Shown piece by piece: positions 46,641-61,200 of a stretch of DNA of 64,000 nucleotides. The notes beneath the pieces are model-generated. The model was not told where the DNA came from, ran no database searches, and saw only the letters and a list, made by a program, of their open reading frames with translations. Source of the DNA: Plantago ovata (lineage: Eukaryota; Streptophyta; Magnoliopsida; Lamiales; Plantaginaceae); NCBI GenBank assembly GCA_028274465.1, contig CM051456.1:105065348-105129347 (forward strand). The letters run 5' to 3'. Within the stretch, counting starts at the first letter, position 1. The number at the start of each line of letters is the position of its first letter. The position numbers and the translations under genes were made by a program.

Positions 46641-47330
46641 TGTCTTTTGAATATACTGAGCCCTCTTTCTTTCTTGTTTTTTCAGACTCTAGTACTTTAG
46701 ATTTATTGTTCTACGTTTTTGTGTTGGCTAGCTTTTTCTAATTCCTGGCTAGCGCTTCTGCGATTTTAAACAGTTGGCTGTGCCATTTTTTTGGGTATAT
46801 GAAATCCTATCTTTCCTCTAAAAAAAAATAAAAAATTCATTGCTTCTTCTCGCACATAAAAAGATTAAAAAAAACATTTCGAAAAATTGGATATTTCGAG
46901 CTTTGCTTTGAATCTTGAAAGAAATCCAAATTCGGCCTATCCTCTTTTTCTAGTGGCCCAGCTATTCTATTTTCTAAATATTGTTGCCATGCTCATAATC
47001 CTAAACGTCTTTATAGGACCATTCCAAGTTGGGAAAACAGAATTGGCATAAAGGCACAACAGCAGGGACATCAGCAAGCAAAGAATACAATTAAGAAGTC
47101 GAGTTGTGTCCAATTAAGTGTTTGACATTGACGATTTTATTTCCACAAAGACAACGTCAAAGTCAAGACTCAAATAAGAAATTGTACTCCAATACAAATA
47201 CAATTGCTATCATCTAGATTCATTACATTATTAATTTAAATTTTTTCCCAGCCGTGCAAGTTGAACAACCAAACACTATTGAAGAATGAGAGAATAAAAG
47301 GTGACAAATCCAAGTTCAATGGATACATAT
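46641..47330. other. AT-rich intergenic DNA
   Basis: No coding sequence seen; the A-rich run near 46820 might be an old retroposon tail. Confidence 0.5.
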
Positions 47331-49667
<2,337 letters not shown>

Positions 49668-49677
49668 GTTTGTGATC

Positions 49678-52237
49678 ATGTCCTTTAACCATGGAACATC
49701 AATGGCAAGGAATGTTATTCTTATTACAATAGCACTACTATTTACCTTAAATTTCACCAAGCTTCAAGGATTTCCAATCTTGTCTGGCAACTCTGTTTCA
49801 GGTACTACTTTTTCTCTTCTGTTTTCATTTTACTTTGCTGTTTGGTTTCAACAGGCCTTATACTTTAGTAGCTGTTGGCCTGTTGCGTTTGCTGTAAATT
49901 TATCGATATCTATATCATTCGTTGTGATTCTTGTGCCTGCAAGAATTAAAATCATCTCTAAAAATTTTCAGGACAACATTCAGTTGAGACATACAGTTTT
50001 CCGGAGTCGAGTAGAGTTTTGGATACTAGTACTGTAAGAGTAGACCCTTTAGATAGTTTCAAGAGATACAGAGGAGGGTTTGACATAACAAACAAGCATT
50101 ACTGGAGTGTAAGTTTGTATATTATGCTTGTTCATACTCCATGTTTCATGTTTGAACAAAATTCTTGTTCTTACTATGTTTGCTATCGTGTGCAGTCGAC
50201 TGCTTTTACTGGGATATATGGGTATTCAATTGCTGTAATATGGCTTCTATGTGGTGTTGGATACGGAATTTATCTTCTCGTGGATAGTTATAAGGAAAGA
50301 AGACAGCTCAAGAAGAGATCAACTTGTCACAAGCAGTGTTATCTGCATCATCTACTCGTTGCCATCTTCTTTACGCTCCTTGTAACGTAAGTGATGCTTA
50401 TAATGTTCATCAATGTTTTAGCTTACTGAAAAAACAGCTACATGATTCGAGCAGCTTATGTAATGTACAAGTACTTTTGTAATGTTTCTTGTCAATGAAA
50501 TTTCAGAACAGCGTGCGGACTAGTTCTTGGTGGAAATGCAAAGTTCCATTCCAGAGCGAAAAGGATTGTTGACATAATCATAGACGCTGCAGATGATGCA
50601 TCAGAAACAATTTATAGCACGACTAGAGCCTTGAGACACATGGACGTTAGTTTGAGAGAAGCCGGTGGGGATTCTGAGGCTACCGACTTCCTAACTTCAA
50701 CATCACAACAGCTAGACATTCAAGCTGCTGATATTGAAAGACAAGCATCAAGTAACCGGAGTTTGATTGATAAAGGCCTTAACATAATGTACTACTCATT
50801 CTTTCTGATGTAGTTAGATTCATGATGTCATTTTAATGCAGATCCATGACTGTTTGGTTCAAATTTTTGCAGGTACATCGTTGTGGCAGGGACTATCTCA
50901 GTGACTTTAACTGCAACAATTTCACTTCTAGGTAAAGACATACACAGAATCAGATTATATCCTGTACTGGATACACTAAAAATGAATGTAAACATTTGCA
51001 TAACAGATCTGGTCATGACTCATGCTAATGATTCCTACTCCTGCATGTCAGTATATTTTTGTTTCTTTCACTGACATAAGCCGTCTCTGCGTGCAGCTAC
51101 CGGTGTTCTCAAACGTCAAAAGATTCTTCGACTGTAAGTACAGTTTATCATAGAATACAAATCTTGATAAATCTGTAATGTGGAGTTTCTCATATATTAG
51201 CTCTTTCTTGCAGACTGATTGCCCTTTGCTGGATCTTCACTGCCCTCTGCTGGCTGTTCTTCGGGATTTATTTCTTCCTACAAAGGTATGTTTCACCATT
51301 CCAGGACCTACCACTCCTATATCAACAAGTATATGTAAATGAGTCAGAACTAAACGCGATCAACTGCTCATAATTTTGCAGCTTCTCTGGCGATGCATGC
51401 ACAGCACTTGAAAGCTTCCAGCAGAATCCCTACAACAACAGCTTGAGTTCAATTCTACCATGTGACCAATTGCTTTCAGCAAAATCAGTCCTGGATGATA
51501 TTAGTACTGGGATCTACGACTTGGTGAACGAGGTAAATGAGAACATATCTTCATCATACGGAGACATAGTCCACATTTGCAATCCTTTCTCTCCACCACC
51601 TTCCTACGAATTTCTTCCAAGGAATTGTTCAACTACTTCGATTCGAATAGGAGACATCCCACAGGTAAAGAGAACAACTTATCAAGTACTCCACCATTCC
51701 TGCCATTATCTCCACATTTGACTTCACAGGGCCTATATGTTCACCACAAATTACTTATAAATTACACAGGTATTGCGATTGCTGGCTTGTCCCGGTACTG
51801 AAGGAGACATGTGCAATGGAGGAATCCTGATCCCTGCAGATTACTACAACACCATACAAGCATACTCCACGTCAATACAGACGTTGTTGGATGTTTATCC
51901 AGGAATGGAACGCCTAGTTGACTGTCAAACAGTAAATGATGCATTCTCGGAAATCCTTCACAGCCACTGTAAGCCACTAAAGAGAAACGTCCATATGGTA
52001 TGGGCTTCGTTAGTGTTCCTCTCGGTTTCAATGGTGGCATTGGTCCTCACGTGGACAAGCAGCAGACACCATGGGCAGAATGATGATTCTTTTGGTGGTT
52101 CTTCTATAAGACCACATATTGACGGTATAGATGAACCAGAACGTGGAACGGTTGAGATGACTAAACACGATTTTAAACCAACCTGGAGTGAAACACAAAG
52201 ACCAATATTAGACCATATATATATACAGAATAGTTGA
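49678..52237 (+). CDS. Plant multi-pass membrane protein, At2g12400/At1g71110-like (nine coding exons)
   Basis: 550 residues. Exons: 49678-49801, 49972-50108, 50196-50386, 50507-50788, 50873-50931, 51097-51133, 51214-51285, 51382-51664, 51770-52237; lengths total 1,653 nt with matching phases. An N-terminal signal-like helix (residues 10-25) is followed by membrane segments near 93-116, 139-160, 245-264, 277-300 and 471-490. A long cysteine-containing loop lies between the last two (CTALESF, LPCDQ, HICNPF, RNCSTT, CPGTEGDMC, DCQT, HSHC), probably on the non-cytosolic side. The layout recalls tweety-like proteins, and I recognise it as an uncharacterised plant transmembrane family; function is unknown. 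Start ATG 49678 follows a putative 5'UTR intron. An AATAAA signal is at 52439. Confidence 0.85.
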
Positions 52238-52438
52238 GAGGAAGGATGGTTGATCAGATCTTTAGAATACACAGTAGACATTAATTGTACAGATATAGCA
52301 GAACATACCAGGAAACAAGACAGAAGGAAAAAAAGGAATCTTTGTAATAGGCATACATACATAGTACTTTTATACAAATATACAGCTGGGAGTAGAAGAT
52401 GGCCTGATATGGGGAGAAACCCCATGAATGGCAGGTGT

Positions 52439-52444
52439 AATAAA
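52439..52444 (+). terminator. Possible polyadenylation signal of the membrane-protein gene
   Basis: AATAAA about 200 bases after the stop codon, followed at about 52493 by a 15-A tract. Confidence 0.5.
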
Positions 52445-53274
52445 CTTTTTACCAGTATGGTCATGAAGCAATATGATTTTATTCATTCATCCAAAAAAAA
52501 AAAAAAATCAAACTGATGGATATGCAAGTGGTGAGGTTCGATGGCTAATCTGTGTTTTGTTGAACAGAAGCATGAGTTTAGCACTTGGTTTATGTAAATC
52601 TCTTCTGCTGCAAATATATGCATTGTTGAGTAATCATGAATATAAATAGTGAGATAGGAGATATATAAATTGGACAACATGGTGGTGGCTGAGTATAATC
52701 TTGAACCATGGCTGGCTACCTCTTAGTATAATCTTGAAGGAAACTGCTCGTGTTTGATAAAATCAGAATCCTGGAGATGAATTTCCGAGTTTAGCTCCCC
52801 TGACTTTCAAACATTAGAAAGCTTGACAAGTTATATACTTCTATGTTTGATATGACCAACTAGTTCTTTGACTAGTGGATATATTATACATACCCTAAAT
52901 GTGGCTATTACAAGGTCAATCTCCAATTGAGAAACTGAATGAAGAGTGAAAGTTCTTCTAGTTTCGTGATATATATGACCACTTCTTTAGCTTTGCAGCT
53001 AAGGGAAAGTTTACAAGTTTCATCTGAATCTGATTCTATAATTTGATAAGGTAATTAATTGAACAAGGACCAATAAACACGTTCCTTAAGAAAGATTGGT
53101 TTCCTTAACAAGTATACATATATATGACTAATGGATGCCCTATTACACATGTAAAATTCATTTCTGAGCATCATAAGGTCTTCACAGTTTCATTCAAAAG
53201 ATTGGTTATACCAAAATGACTAAAAATTGTACATCATCACATCATAATGCTGAAACAAAAACACAGACACGATT
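52445..53274. other. Convergent intergenic DNA between membrane-protein and R-SNARE genes
   Basis: No gene seen. It contains one copy (about 52976-53060) of a segment repeated upstream of the R-SNARE gene at about 54686-54760. The 3' untranslated regions of both neighbours end here. Confidence 0.55.
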
Positions 53275-54417
53275 CTAGTTGTTGCAAACAAAACCGCGGC
53301 AAATGGATAACCAGATGATGAGGACCAGAAGGATGAGAATCCCAATTATAACAAGCTTCATCTTCATATTCTGATACCACAACTTCCTCTTGAGTTGTGT
53401 CCCTTGAATCTGGAATGTTCGAGCCTAATGATATAGATCAGACAAGGGAATCAGGTGTACATGCATGTATCACGCAAAAGAAACAAATTAAATGATTATG
53501 ACTTACTGAATCTCGCAAGTCATTGGCCTTTTCACTCAAGTCTGTTAAAATTTCACCTCTTCCTAAAGCCTGGAATATATTGAATCATGTAAATGCCAAA
53601 CAATGAATTAATATAAAAATTGGAAAAGAAGGTAACTAACTAACATGATGAGAGGCATTGTAGTAAATTTACAGACCTTGTCAAGATTTTCAAACATAAC
53701 ATTCTTGACAGCTGATACTTGGTTCTGGAGCTTTGCAACTTTGTCAATCTCATCCGCATTGTTGTCTACATATTTCATATGTTCTTTCATTACAGGCCTG
53801 CATTTTATCAAATGATTTGTTCACTATTTTCATCACTAGCTAGTCACTGCATGCTATGTACAAAAAGATAAATTAACATATGATTGAAGTGATTTTGAAA
53901 GAGCATTATTACCCGAATTCTTTATTAAGACCATTGGTAGCTGCTGTATCTGCTTTGCCACCTCCATATTTTTTCCTGAAATCAGCTTGTATCCGTTCAA
54001 TCAATGCCGATGATAATTGCTGTCCCACAGTGTCTTTAGCAACGACGCAGTAAACTGCGAGATTAATTCGTGTCATGAGTTCTAGCTAGAGCATGCAGGG
54101 GAAGAAGATCCAAGGCTAATGCAAAATACCATAAGTGAAAAAACAATTGAAAAAAAAGAGAAACAAATAATAAATAATTAATTGAAAAACATCACTAGAA
54201 TGTAATTTTCCGTTAATTAATATATACCACATCCATGTTGGGTTAGGAAGTTGTAAACATGTCCATCAAATCTGTAAGTGAACTTGTTGCTTGAAGAAGC
54301 CAATTTCTGCAGGCAATGAACAGCCACTGCCGGGAAATCTCCAGTGACCTCAAAGTGCTCTGCCAAGACAGTCGTGCCACGTGCCACAAAGCTATAAACG
54401 AAAGATTCTTGGACCAT
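53275..54417 (-). CDS. VAMP72-like: VAMP72-type R-SNARE (five exons)
   Basis: A vesicle SNARE that drives membrane fusion, in this subfamily mostly in secretion to the plasma membrane. Exons in reading order: 54417-54228, 54054-53913, 53797-53677, 53569-53507, 53424-53275 (666 nt, 221 residues). The longin domain occupies residues 1 to about 125: [20 protein letters not shown], then [15 protein letters not shown], then [29 protein letters not shown] and LNKEFG follow. The SNARE motif spans about 127-187: [20 protein letters not shown] with the zero-layer arginine in LGRGEIL (about residue 155). A C-terminal anchor (195-213, [19 protein letters not shown]) ends in a short tail. The start at 54417 fits the usual short VAMP72 N-terminus. 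It looks intact. Confidence 0.93.
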
Positions 54418-54429
54418 GGCTAGATCGCC

Positions 54430-54870
54430 CAATCTTGAACAATTCTTTAACGGAACTACGTACTTAATATATTATCCGCCTGCCTGCTGTAGTAGTATTA
54501 TTGTTTTTCAGAGTCCAATGAAGTTATGATCATATAGCTAATTGTGTTATTAATTAGATTGATGAATCTTAATTTCTAAGTCTTTTCCATAAGTATATGA
54601 ATCCACGGCAATTAATTCATGCACCGTCTTCTTTTTCTAGATTGCTTTTCTTTTCTCCCTTCTTCTTCCGAATAATCAAACAACTTGACCACTTCGTTAG
54701 CTTTGTAGCTAAGGGAGAGCTTATTATTATTAAGTTTCTCTGACTCTATAATTTCATTTTAGTAATTGAAAATTACCTTAAGTTGCACATATCATATAAC
54801 ATGGTTATTAATTTTATTATTATTCTTGATTAAAAAACACGTTTGACATGAGAAGAATGGTTACATAAAT
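54430..54870 (-). promoter_or_regulatory. Upstream region of the R-SNARE gene
   Basis: AT-rich. It has a segment (about 54686-54760) similar to one downstream of the gene. No clear core promoter element was assigned. Confidence 0.45.
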
Positions 54871-54871
54871 A

Positions 54872-55103
54872 CTATCTCCATCTACCTACAATGTTCCTAT
54901 TTTATTTGGTAAACTTTTTATATTTCGATTTGACCTCATATTTTTATTTAAATCGTATTGAAAAATAATTAACATAGTTATATTATGAAAATTTAGTGAT
55001 TTATTAACGAAATTATATTATGAAAATTTACTCATTTTAATCATATTTTAATAGGTTAAATTGGACAGCGAAATGAAATAGGGGCGTTGCTCGTAGCTAG
55101 GAG
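54872..55103. mobile_element. Stowaway-like MITE, degenerate
   Basis: About 232 bp between TA dinucleotides (54870-54871 and 55104-55105). The ends share CCTATTTTATTT/CCTATTTCATTT in inverted orientation, and the interior ATTTGACCTCATATTT matches the element at 27128. The outermost TIR bases are diverged. Confidence 0.55.
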
Positions 55104-55327
55104 TACTACTTAGTGATGATGTATAAATAATCTTAAAAACTTATTCCACAATCCAATCCCTTAAGTACCCTTGTAACTTGCTTACTTTGATACATGTGCA
55201 CGAAGAAACAGGGCTAGTATATTATATAGTCTATTTGGTAACTTAATCGTAGAGGTGAGCACGAAAGTAAACAATCCGTTCATCACAAAATAAGAAATTA
55301 TGCATTAAAAACAAAAATAAAATTTTA

Positions 55328-55399
55328 CGCCGCTGCCGGGGATCGAACCCCGGTCACCCGCGTGACAGGCGGGAATACTTACCACTATACTACAACGAC
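55328..55399 (-). tRNA. tRNA-Asp (GUC)
   Basis: 72 nt, read on the minus strand from GTCGTTGTAGTATAGTGG with the anticodon loop CCTGTCACG and the B box GGTTCGATCC. The cloverleaf forms and there is no intron. Against the usual plant tRNA-Asp (from memory) it has G at T-stem position 50, giving a G:G mismatch with position 64, and a G:U pair in the acceptor stem. It could be a working variant or an early pseudogene. A short T run after the 3' end is not obvious on the minus strand; AAAATTTTATTTTTG (plus: acaaaaataaaattttac) may serve. Confidence 0.93.
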
Positions 55400-56050
55400 A
55401 TGTTGCTCTTTGTTAAATTCGTGGTAGCTTAGGTTGAGGATATAATTTAACATGTACTGCATGGTAAAGTAAGAAAAAACAGAACTTTTTTTTTACTTAT
55501 AAGTGTAACAAGTTACAACTCCACATATTTTGAATTTTTTGTCCCCATTTTATGTTTGAACCGTTATAAAATAAAATAGGTCTGATTTATATCATAACCC
55601 AACATACACTTCGGTGTCTATTATACAACATATTTATTATTTATTAGAGCACTCATTATGCTTTTCTGGTTTAAATGAGAATATAAACATAGAACCCTCA
55701 AAATAAGTATGGACAAATTGAAATCTCTAATGGTTTGGAGTTTAATTGAGGCTTCTTTTTGACACCAATGTACCACATTATTACTTCATTAACCAATCAA
55801 ACAAACAAAAATCATAAAATATTAATATGGGGTGCATGTTTAATTGAGAGCTACTATTTAATATCTCTTTTCCATGTGCTACTAAATATATAGTAGCCCA
55901 AAAAAGGTTCAATTGGAGATATTTTTGGGCTTCCAAAAAAGCCTCCATCAGAGGCATTTTTTGTCTTAATTGGGGATTTAAGCCCAAAGAAGCCCCAAAA
56001 ACTTCTCCTTCTTAGCTAGTCAATTATAGCATTTTCTAATATGAAACATT
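55400..56050. other. AT-rich intergenic DNA
   Basis: No gene or clear element seen. Confidence 0.5.
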
Positions 56051-56055
56051 TATGA

Positions 56056-57720
56056 TTATTCAATATGCCATATATTTTTATTTTTTATTATAACAATAAT
56101 TTTATTAACACACAAAATTGAAAGGGAGTCGAGAGACAAGTTGTGCTCCCACCCCTTTCCGAATACAAAATTTAGCCTAGAAAAAAGGTAAACACCAATC
56201 CTAACATTATTGGAATGACTAACAGATAAGTGTTTGAGGCGCAAAAGAGTAGCCAAAGCTTCCTGATCGAGCTCCCCAAAAGTAGAATAGAGAAAAGAGA
56301 TGAACGAGTGGTCGTGTTTTGCACACTTAGAAGAATACTTTCTCTTCTTCTTATGTACGACAGTCTACAAAGCAACTCCAGGAGCCCAAGAATCCACTCC
56401 CCCACCAGCAAAAGGGGAGACACCAGTGACATCCAAACAAATATCTTTGCCTTGGGACCAATTGTACAACAACAGATCCGCTGGGCGTAGGTCTCGCCCA
56501 TAATCGGAGAGGAATCCCATAGGGGCCTCTTTTCGCACGGCAACACCAACCTTAGAGCAGATGTCAACCAAAGTATCGTGCACAAGATTGTGCCGGAATT
56601 TCACCCCACCTCGCTAGAACAGTGAACAGCGTTGTCACCCACACTGGTCCATCCGATGAACATGACAACTCGAGCAAGAGGATCCATCAAGGAACAAGGG
56701 CACCGCCAGACAATAACACAGCACAGCACGGAACTGTCGAGGGTTCATCCGCTGTCCCAAACCATCAATAGGAATGGTGAATAAGTAATCCTGCGCATGA
56801 GGGGCACGAACACAATTAAGAAGAGCCTCCTGCCGACGACTCAACCCGTAGCATGACGACAGACGCGCATCAATGACACCAAAATAGCTCTTTTCCAACG
56901 ATGTCATGAACTGGGGGCAGGAGAGCTAGTGGTAACAGAGTGAGAATCGACGCCACAAAAGGCCGAGAAAGCATCCAGAGCAAACTGAAAGGTAGGTCTA
57001 TACGAATCAATCCCAGACCTCACCAGAATCCTACCCTGCAAAAAGCTAGACTGCAAGCGAGAGGTGAGAAGGCATACCGTCGACATCCTCGGCACACAAG
57101 ACCCTGAGGCCGCCAAGTCTGATGGGAAGTTTGGCAAGACGCCACTGTCAATCCCCAAAACCGGGCCTTGGACCTGTAATAATCAACTCCAAGGAAGTAT
57201 GCAAGGACTGATCAAATTGAAATTGAGCATCGTCTAGAGACATAGGAGGACAGGTCCCCATAGTAAAAGATAACTTCGCAACCCCCGCACAATTGCGAAG
57301 GAGAAGAAGCTCACACTGGGGGTCATCAAGCATGTGGATAGCCTCTAATAGAGAGAAGGTCTTGAAAACCCGACGTGCAACTTATAAATCACATAAAAAC
57401 TCAGAATCCGCACCAATAGAGCCCCCGAGAAGCTTGACTCCCCAAATCGGACGAGAAATAGAAGCAGGGAAAACGCCAGCCACCCTTCCACGAGGGTCCT
57501 TCATCGGCCAGAAAAGTTCAGTCCTAGCTACATTCAGTTGCAATCCACGGGCTGGCCCATCGTCGCGGATGATATATAGCACCTTGGCAACCATAAGAGT
57601 ATCACCAATACTAGTGCCATCATCAAGATACCACGCTTGAAGGGAGAGTTCACACGCCTGATAAATAGCATGAACCAACGGATGTTGAACCAGAGAAAAT
57701 AATAAAGGACCAACTACCTA
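56056..57720 (-). pseudogene. Non-LTR retroelement relic with YLDDG reverse transcriptase
   Basis: Successive minus-strand frames reproduce one protein in order. 57382-57678: LQAWYLDDGTSIGDTLMVAK (catalytic DD), then TELFWPMKDPRGRVAGVFP and GVKLLGGSIGAD. 57148-57333: DPQCELLLLRNCAG. 56904-57158: FLQGRILVRSGID. 56635-56907: LSRRQEALLNCVRAPHA and GLGQRMNPRQFRAVLCY. 56365-56604: FRHNLVHDTLVDICSKVGVA and RPADLLLYNW. 56056-56256: the tail. It is a plant-wide reverse-transcriptase family often annotated only as an RT domain protein. At least five frame changes or stops kill it. No EN domain or ends were found. Confidence 0.8.
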
Positions 57721-58458
57721 ACCAACCTTTTGAAGATGATGTTTGAACAAACATGACCATTATGTTTCAAATATTACAAGGAAGGACAACTTTCTAGTTT
57801 GGTGTTGACTTTTGTTAAAAAGACTAAAATACCCCTCTATTTATTGGATTAAAACATTTCTTTCAATATTGTATTAACAAATCGGGCTTTTGTCTATTAT
57901 CAATGTTGACCATACGGATCGGTGCGTGGTAACGTTTTTAAATTTTCTCACTAGATCATCGATCTAAGAAGATCTTAACCATCAAATATCGCCATATGAG
58001 TTACCAATTAAGCTTTATCATTATTAACAAGTAACTATCTATAACATATATAAACAGGGATTATAATATAAAATAAATTATAACCCTCTGTTCCATGATA
58101 ACATAATTACTAACAAGCAAGTTTTCAATTCAACTAGAATAGCAAAACTCCATGTTCATATAATTATCATATACTTATGAATCACCATAAATCCGTAACA
58201 TATGAATTCATAAATCATGCAGCGGAATAACAATCACATATATATCATACAATATATGCAAACACATTAAGGTCCTTGTTTATGCAATTCTAAGATCAAG
58301 AATTATACCACTCGAAGATGTGCAAATTGCTACATCTTCGTTTGTGTACTACAAGCTTCCAAACAGCAAATCAGCAACACAGGAACTCAGCAAATCACTT
58401 CTACAAGCTCACGAACAAAATCGAACAACTCCAAGGTGGTGATGAAATCGGCCGATGG

Positions 58459-58460
<2 letters not shown>

Positions 58461-58496
<36 letters not shown>
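58461..58496. repeat. GT microsatellite, 18 units
   Basis: A perfect GT run inside the LTR-like block. Confidence 0.98.
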
Positions 58497-58498
<2 letters not shown>

Positions 58499-59421
58499 TT
58501 GTTGGATTGATACCACGATCTTGTTCTTACATGCTCCAGACAAAGAATAGTCAGAGAGGACTCAAGACAACTAAGGACTGAACAACGAAGAACAAATCTC
58601 AAAGCTATGGAGATATTAGAGAAAACGTGGCCTGCTGTATATGAAGGTAGGGTTTTATTTTCTAAGTGTTATGAAGAGAGAAAAAACTTCAGAATTTTAG
58701 AGTAGCTAGCAACTCAAAAACGAAGTCTAGTGCTCTCTATTTATAACACAAAGATCGATCTAGGTGGGGCCTGGAGCTGATCGATTTCACCTACTAATCC
58801 TTGGAAAATAAGTTTTGATTTTGTTTGACTTTATCAGGAAAAGGATATTTGAAAGAATATGCTTTTCTGACCCTGTTAGGAAATTGTTATCTCAACTAGA
58901 AACCTACTAAGAGTTTGTTTCTGATTAATTACAATTCCATAAAATCTGAAAATCATTATTCTAATAATAATTTTCTTGCAGCACAATTCACAAAAAAGTG
59001 AAACTGCAAAACAACCCCAGAACTTATGTGAAGCTGCGTAAAATAGGTACAGTGATTTATAAACTAACCATTCACTATTTTATCAAGGTACCTTCACAAA
59101 AGTTGTCCCAAATAATATATCGAACAATATTATCAAGGAAAATAAATCGTAATGAAAAACTTTCCATATTCGCAAACTGGTCCCTGAACTTTACTGATAT
59201 GTTTCAATGCAACCCTTTTGATTCGCGGAGTGAACCAAACAACTTCATAACACATATGAAACATATCTAAGTTCATAATTATTATTCCCAAGTGAACAAC
59301 AATTACCTAAGTCACCAAAATTGCAATTACCAGAAAACTACAATTTGGTCCCTGCACTTTAATTGTTCTCTGAAACGTTTTCAAACGCTTCTCACAATTA
59401 CATACACATATACTAATGAGT

Positions 59422-59830
59422 ATGTGAACTAATCAAACATAGTTCAAAGTATCACAAGTGTAATTTGGTAACTTACACTTTTACCCATGTACTTCAATTG
59501 GCTTATAGAAACATATCTGATGTATCAAGAAATTGCATACATGACCCAATTGCCATTATGTGAACTAATATTTTTTTTAATAATCGAACCATTACAATTT
59601 GACAAGTAGCATTATAAAGCTAGTAATAAATTATAAATAATCCCGCACTTGACGAGAATTGAACTTATGACCTCTAGTGTCATGACACCTCAGTCTAAAC
59701 TAATCGAACATAGTTCAAATTACCAAAATAAAATTATGGTAAATTATAGTTTTTCCCTTGTACTTCAATTGACTTATAGAAGCATATCATATGCCTCAAG
59801 CAATTGCATACATAACTAGAAGTTATTATG
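59422..59830. repeat. Internal duplication interrupted by a SINE
   Basis: 59422-59569 and 59698-59830 are diverged copies (both contain CATAGTTCAAA, GTACTTCAATTG and AATTGCATACAT in order). The SINE at 59570-59697 lies between them. Confidence 0.75.
59570..59697 (-). mobile_element. tRNA-derived SINE
   Basis: 128 bp. On the minus strand it starts TTTAGACTGAGGTGTC (A-box-like) and AAGTTCAATTCTC (B-box-like) follows. It ends with an A-rich tail ATTAAAAAAAAT. Seven-base duplications aactaat flank it at 59563-59569 and 59698-59704. The family is not recognised. Confidence 0.7.
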
Positions 59831-60739
59831 TGAGCTACCCAAAAGTAACTCAAAGTACTATTTGTTCATTCGCACATAACACATGTCAAGTTCATCTTTG
59901 TACGCACATATAAAAGTAAACACATATATGTCGTTGTCGTCTTATGATATTCGTGTTAGTCTATAGAGCAGCAAGAACAATATGATGGACCTACTCTCAA
60001 AGGGCTACCCACTAAGTCCACCATAATTCGTTCATGACCTAGAACACTGTGATCCTCTTAGTAGACATGATTAGTTCCACTATGTAATCATGTCTTAACT
60101 CCCGATAGAGAATGGTACTAATTCAAACGATTCATTCGCATGGTCCATTGATATAATCATTACTCCGTGACGTGGCCAAGCTTGTATAGCCACTACAGAT
60201 CCTTCACAGATGACTCGTAGATCGAATATAGGCAAAGACCGTTAACCTTGTTCCGTCTACCTCTTATCCAAGAATACCACTGAGTTCAAACGGAGAAATC
60301 CAACTTCCACAAAAGGAAACTTGAGCTCAGGACTTAACAACTATATGCCGAACCAGCTTAACAAAGGAGTCGATCTTATGTCACAAACGTTCCCATCTAC
60401 GCATAATTAGATAACCCAAGAAAACAGGATCGGAGACACAAGTGGTTAACACTCTCTGAAAAATCAAAGTTACCGTAACCATACACATTAGTTCGTTCAT
60501 GTGATAACCAGTTACGATCTGTCACTTCATGATCATCGGTGGCGATACTAACTTGAACTAACTCAACTAACCAAACTTAACGGCAATTGTAGTGAGTTGT
60601 TCGCTTCTCGTCGTGTCCAGGTCCCATATGATTCCCCGAACCATATGAAGTGGTTCCTATATAATCTCGCTCGATCAGTCAGCCTGGATAAGCCAACCCC
60701 TCATAGGTGATAGCCATTACCGAGGTATAGAACCCAACA

Positions 60740-61200
60740 AAGCAACTTTTGAGCAAATAATATTATTTTTTGTTTATTATACATTTGACCCCAACATTTT
60801 CTATTTTACGAATTTGACACTAAATATTTTAAAATTAAGTCACATAACTTCTAAAAATTTCAAATTGGCCTAAAACTATATTGCAAATCTGTCCCCAACA
60901 AGTTAATCAATCTTTTTTTTTTTTTAATCAACTTCTTCTTCTTCAAGACTCCGGTACCGAATTCTGGTACCGGAGTACGTCTCCGATCAGGGAGCTAAGC
61001 TCCCAGATTGGAGCATTTCAGCTCCGGTCAGGGAGCACCTACGTTCCAGTGCCGGAAAATTGAAAGAAGAAGGAGAGAAGGGAAAAAAAAGAAAGAAAAT
61101 AAAAGAAAAAATTAAAAAAGAAAAAAGGAAAAATAAAGTTAAGGCCATGTTTGGGGAGAGGAAAGAGAATAAGACCACAATGCTTGGTCAACTCAAATAA
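60740..61200. other. GGAGC-rich insertion resembling the Mutator-type element
   Basis: It has the same layout as 38445-39275: an AT-rich flank, a poly-T run (60912-60925), a GC-rich palindromic core (60950-61060, with GGTACCG, GGGAGCTAAGCTCCC and CAGCTCCGGTCAGGGAGC), CCGGAAAATTGAAAGAAG and an A-rich run. TIRs and duplications were not found. Confidence 0.55.

Larger units (their letters stand above)
57904..60739 (-). repeat. Copia-like LTR block, probable solo LTR
   Basis: Read on the minus strand it begins TGTTGGGTTCTATACC (60739) and ends CCGTATGGTCAACA (57904), a TGTTG/CAACA pair typical of LTR ends. It lacks coding sequence. It includes text typical of long plant Copia LTRs (TTCCGCTGCATGATTTATG on the minus strand near 58210). 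The flanks ATCAA and AAGCA do not match, and no primer site or polypurine tract adjoins it, so solo status is tentative. It contains a GT microsatellite, an internal duplication and a SINE. Confidence 0.6.

Noticed and set aside
58387..58602. ORF with TH repeats
   Set aside because: Translation of the GT microsatellite inside an LTR-like block.
57904..60739. Full Copia element in the minus orientation
   Set aside because: No gag-pol, primer site or polypurine tract adjoins it; kept only as a probable solo LTR.
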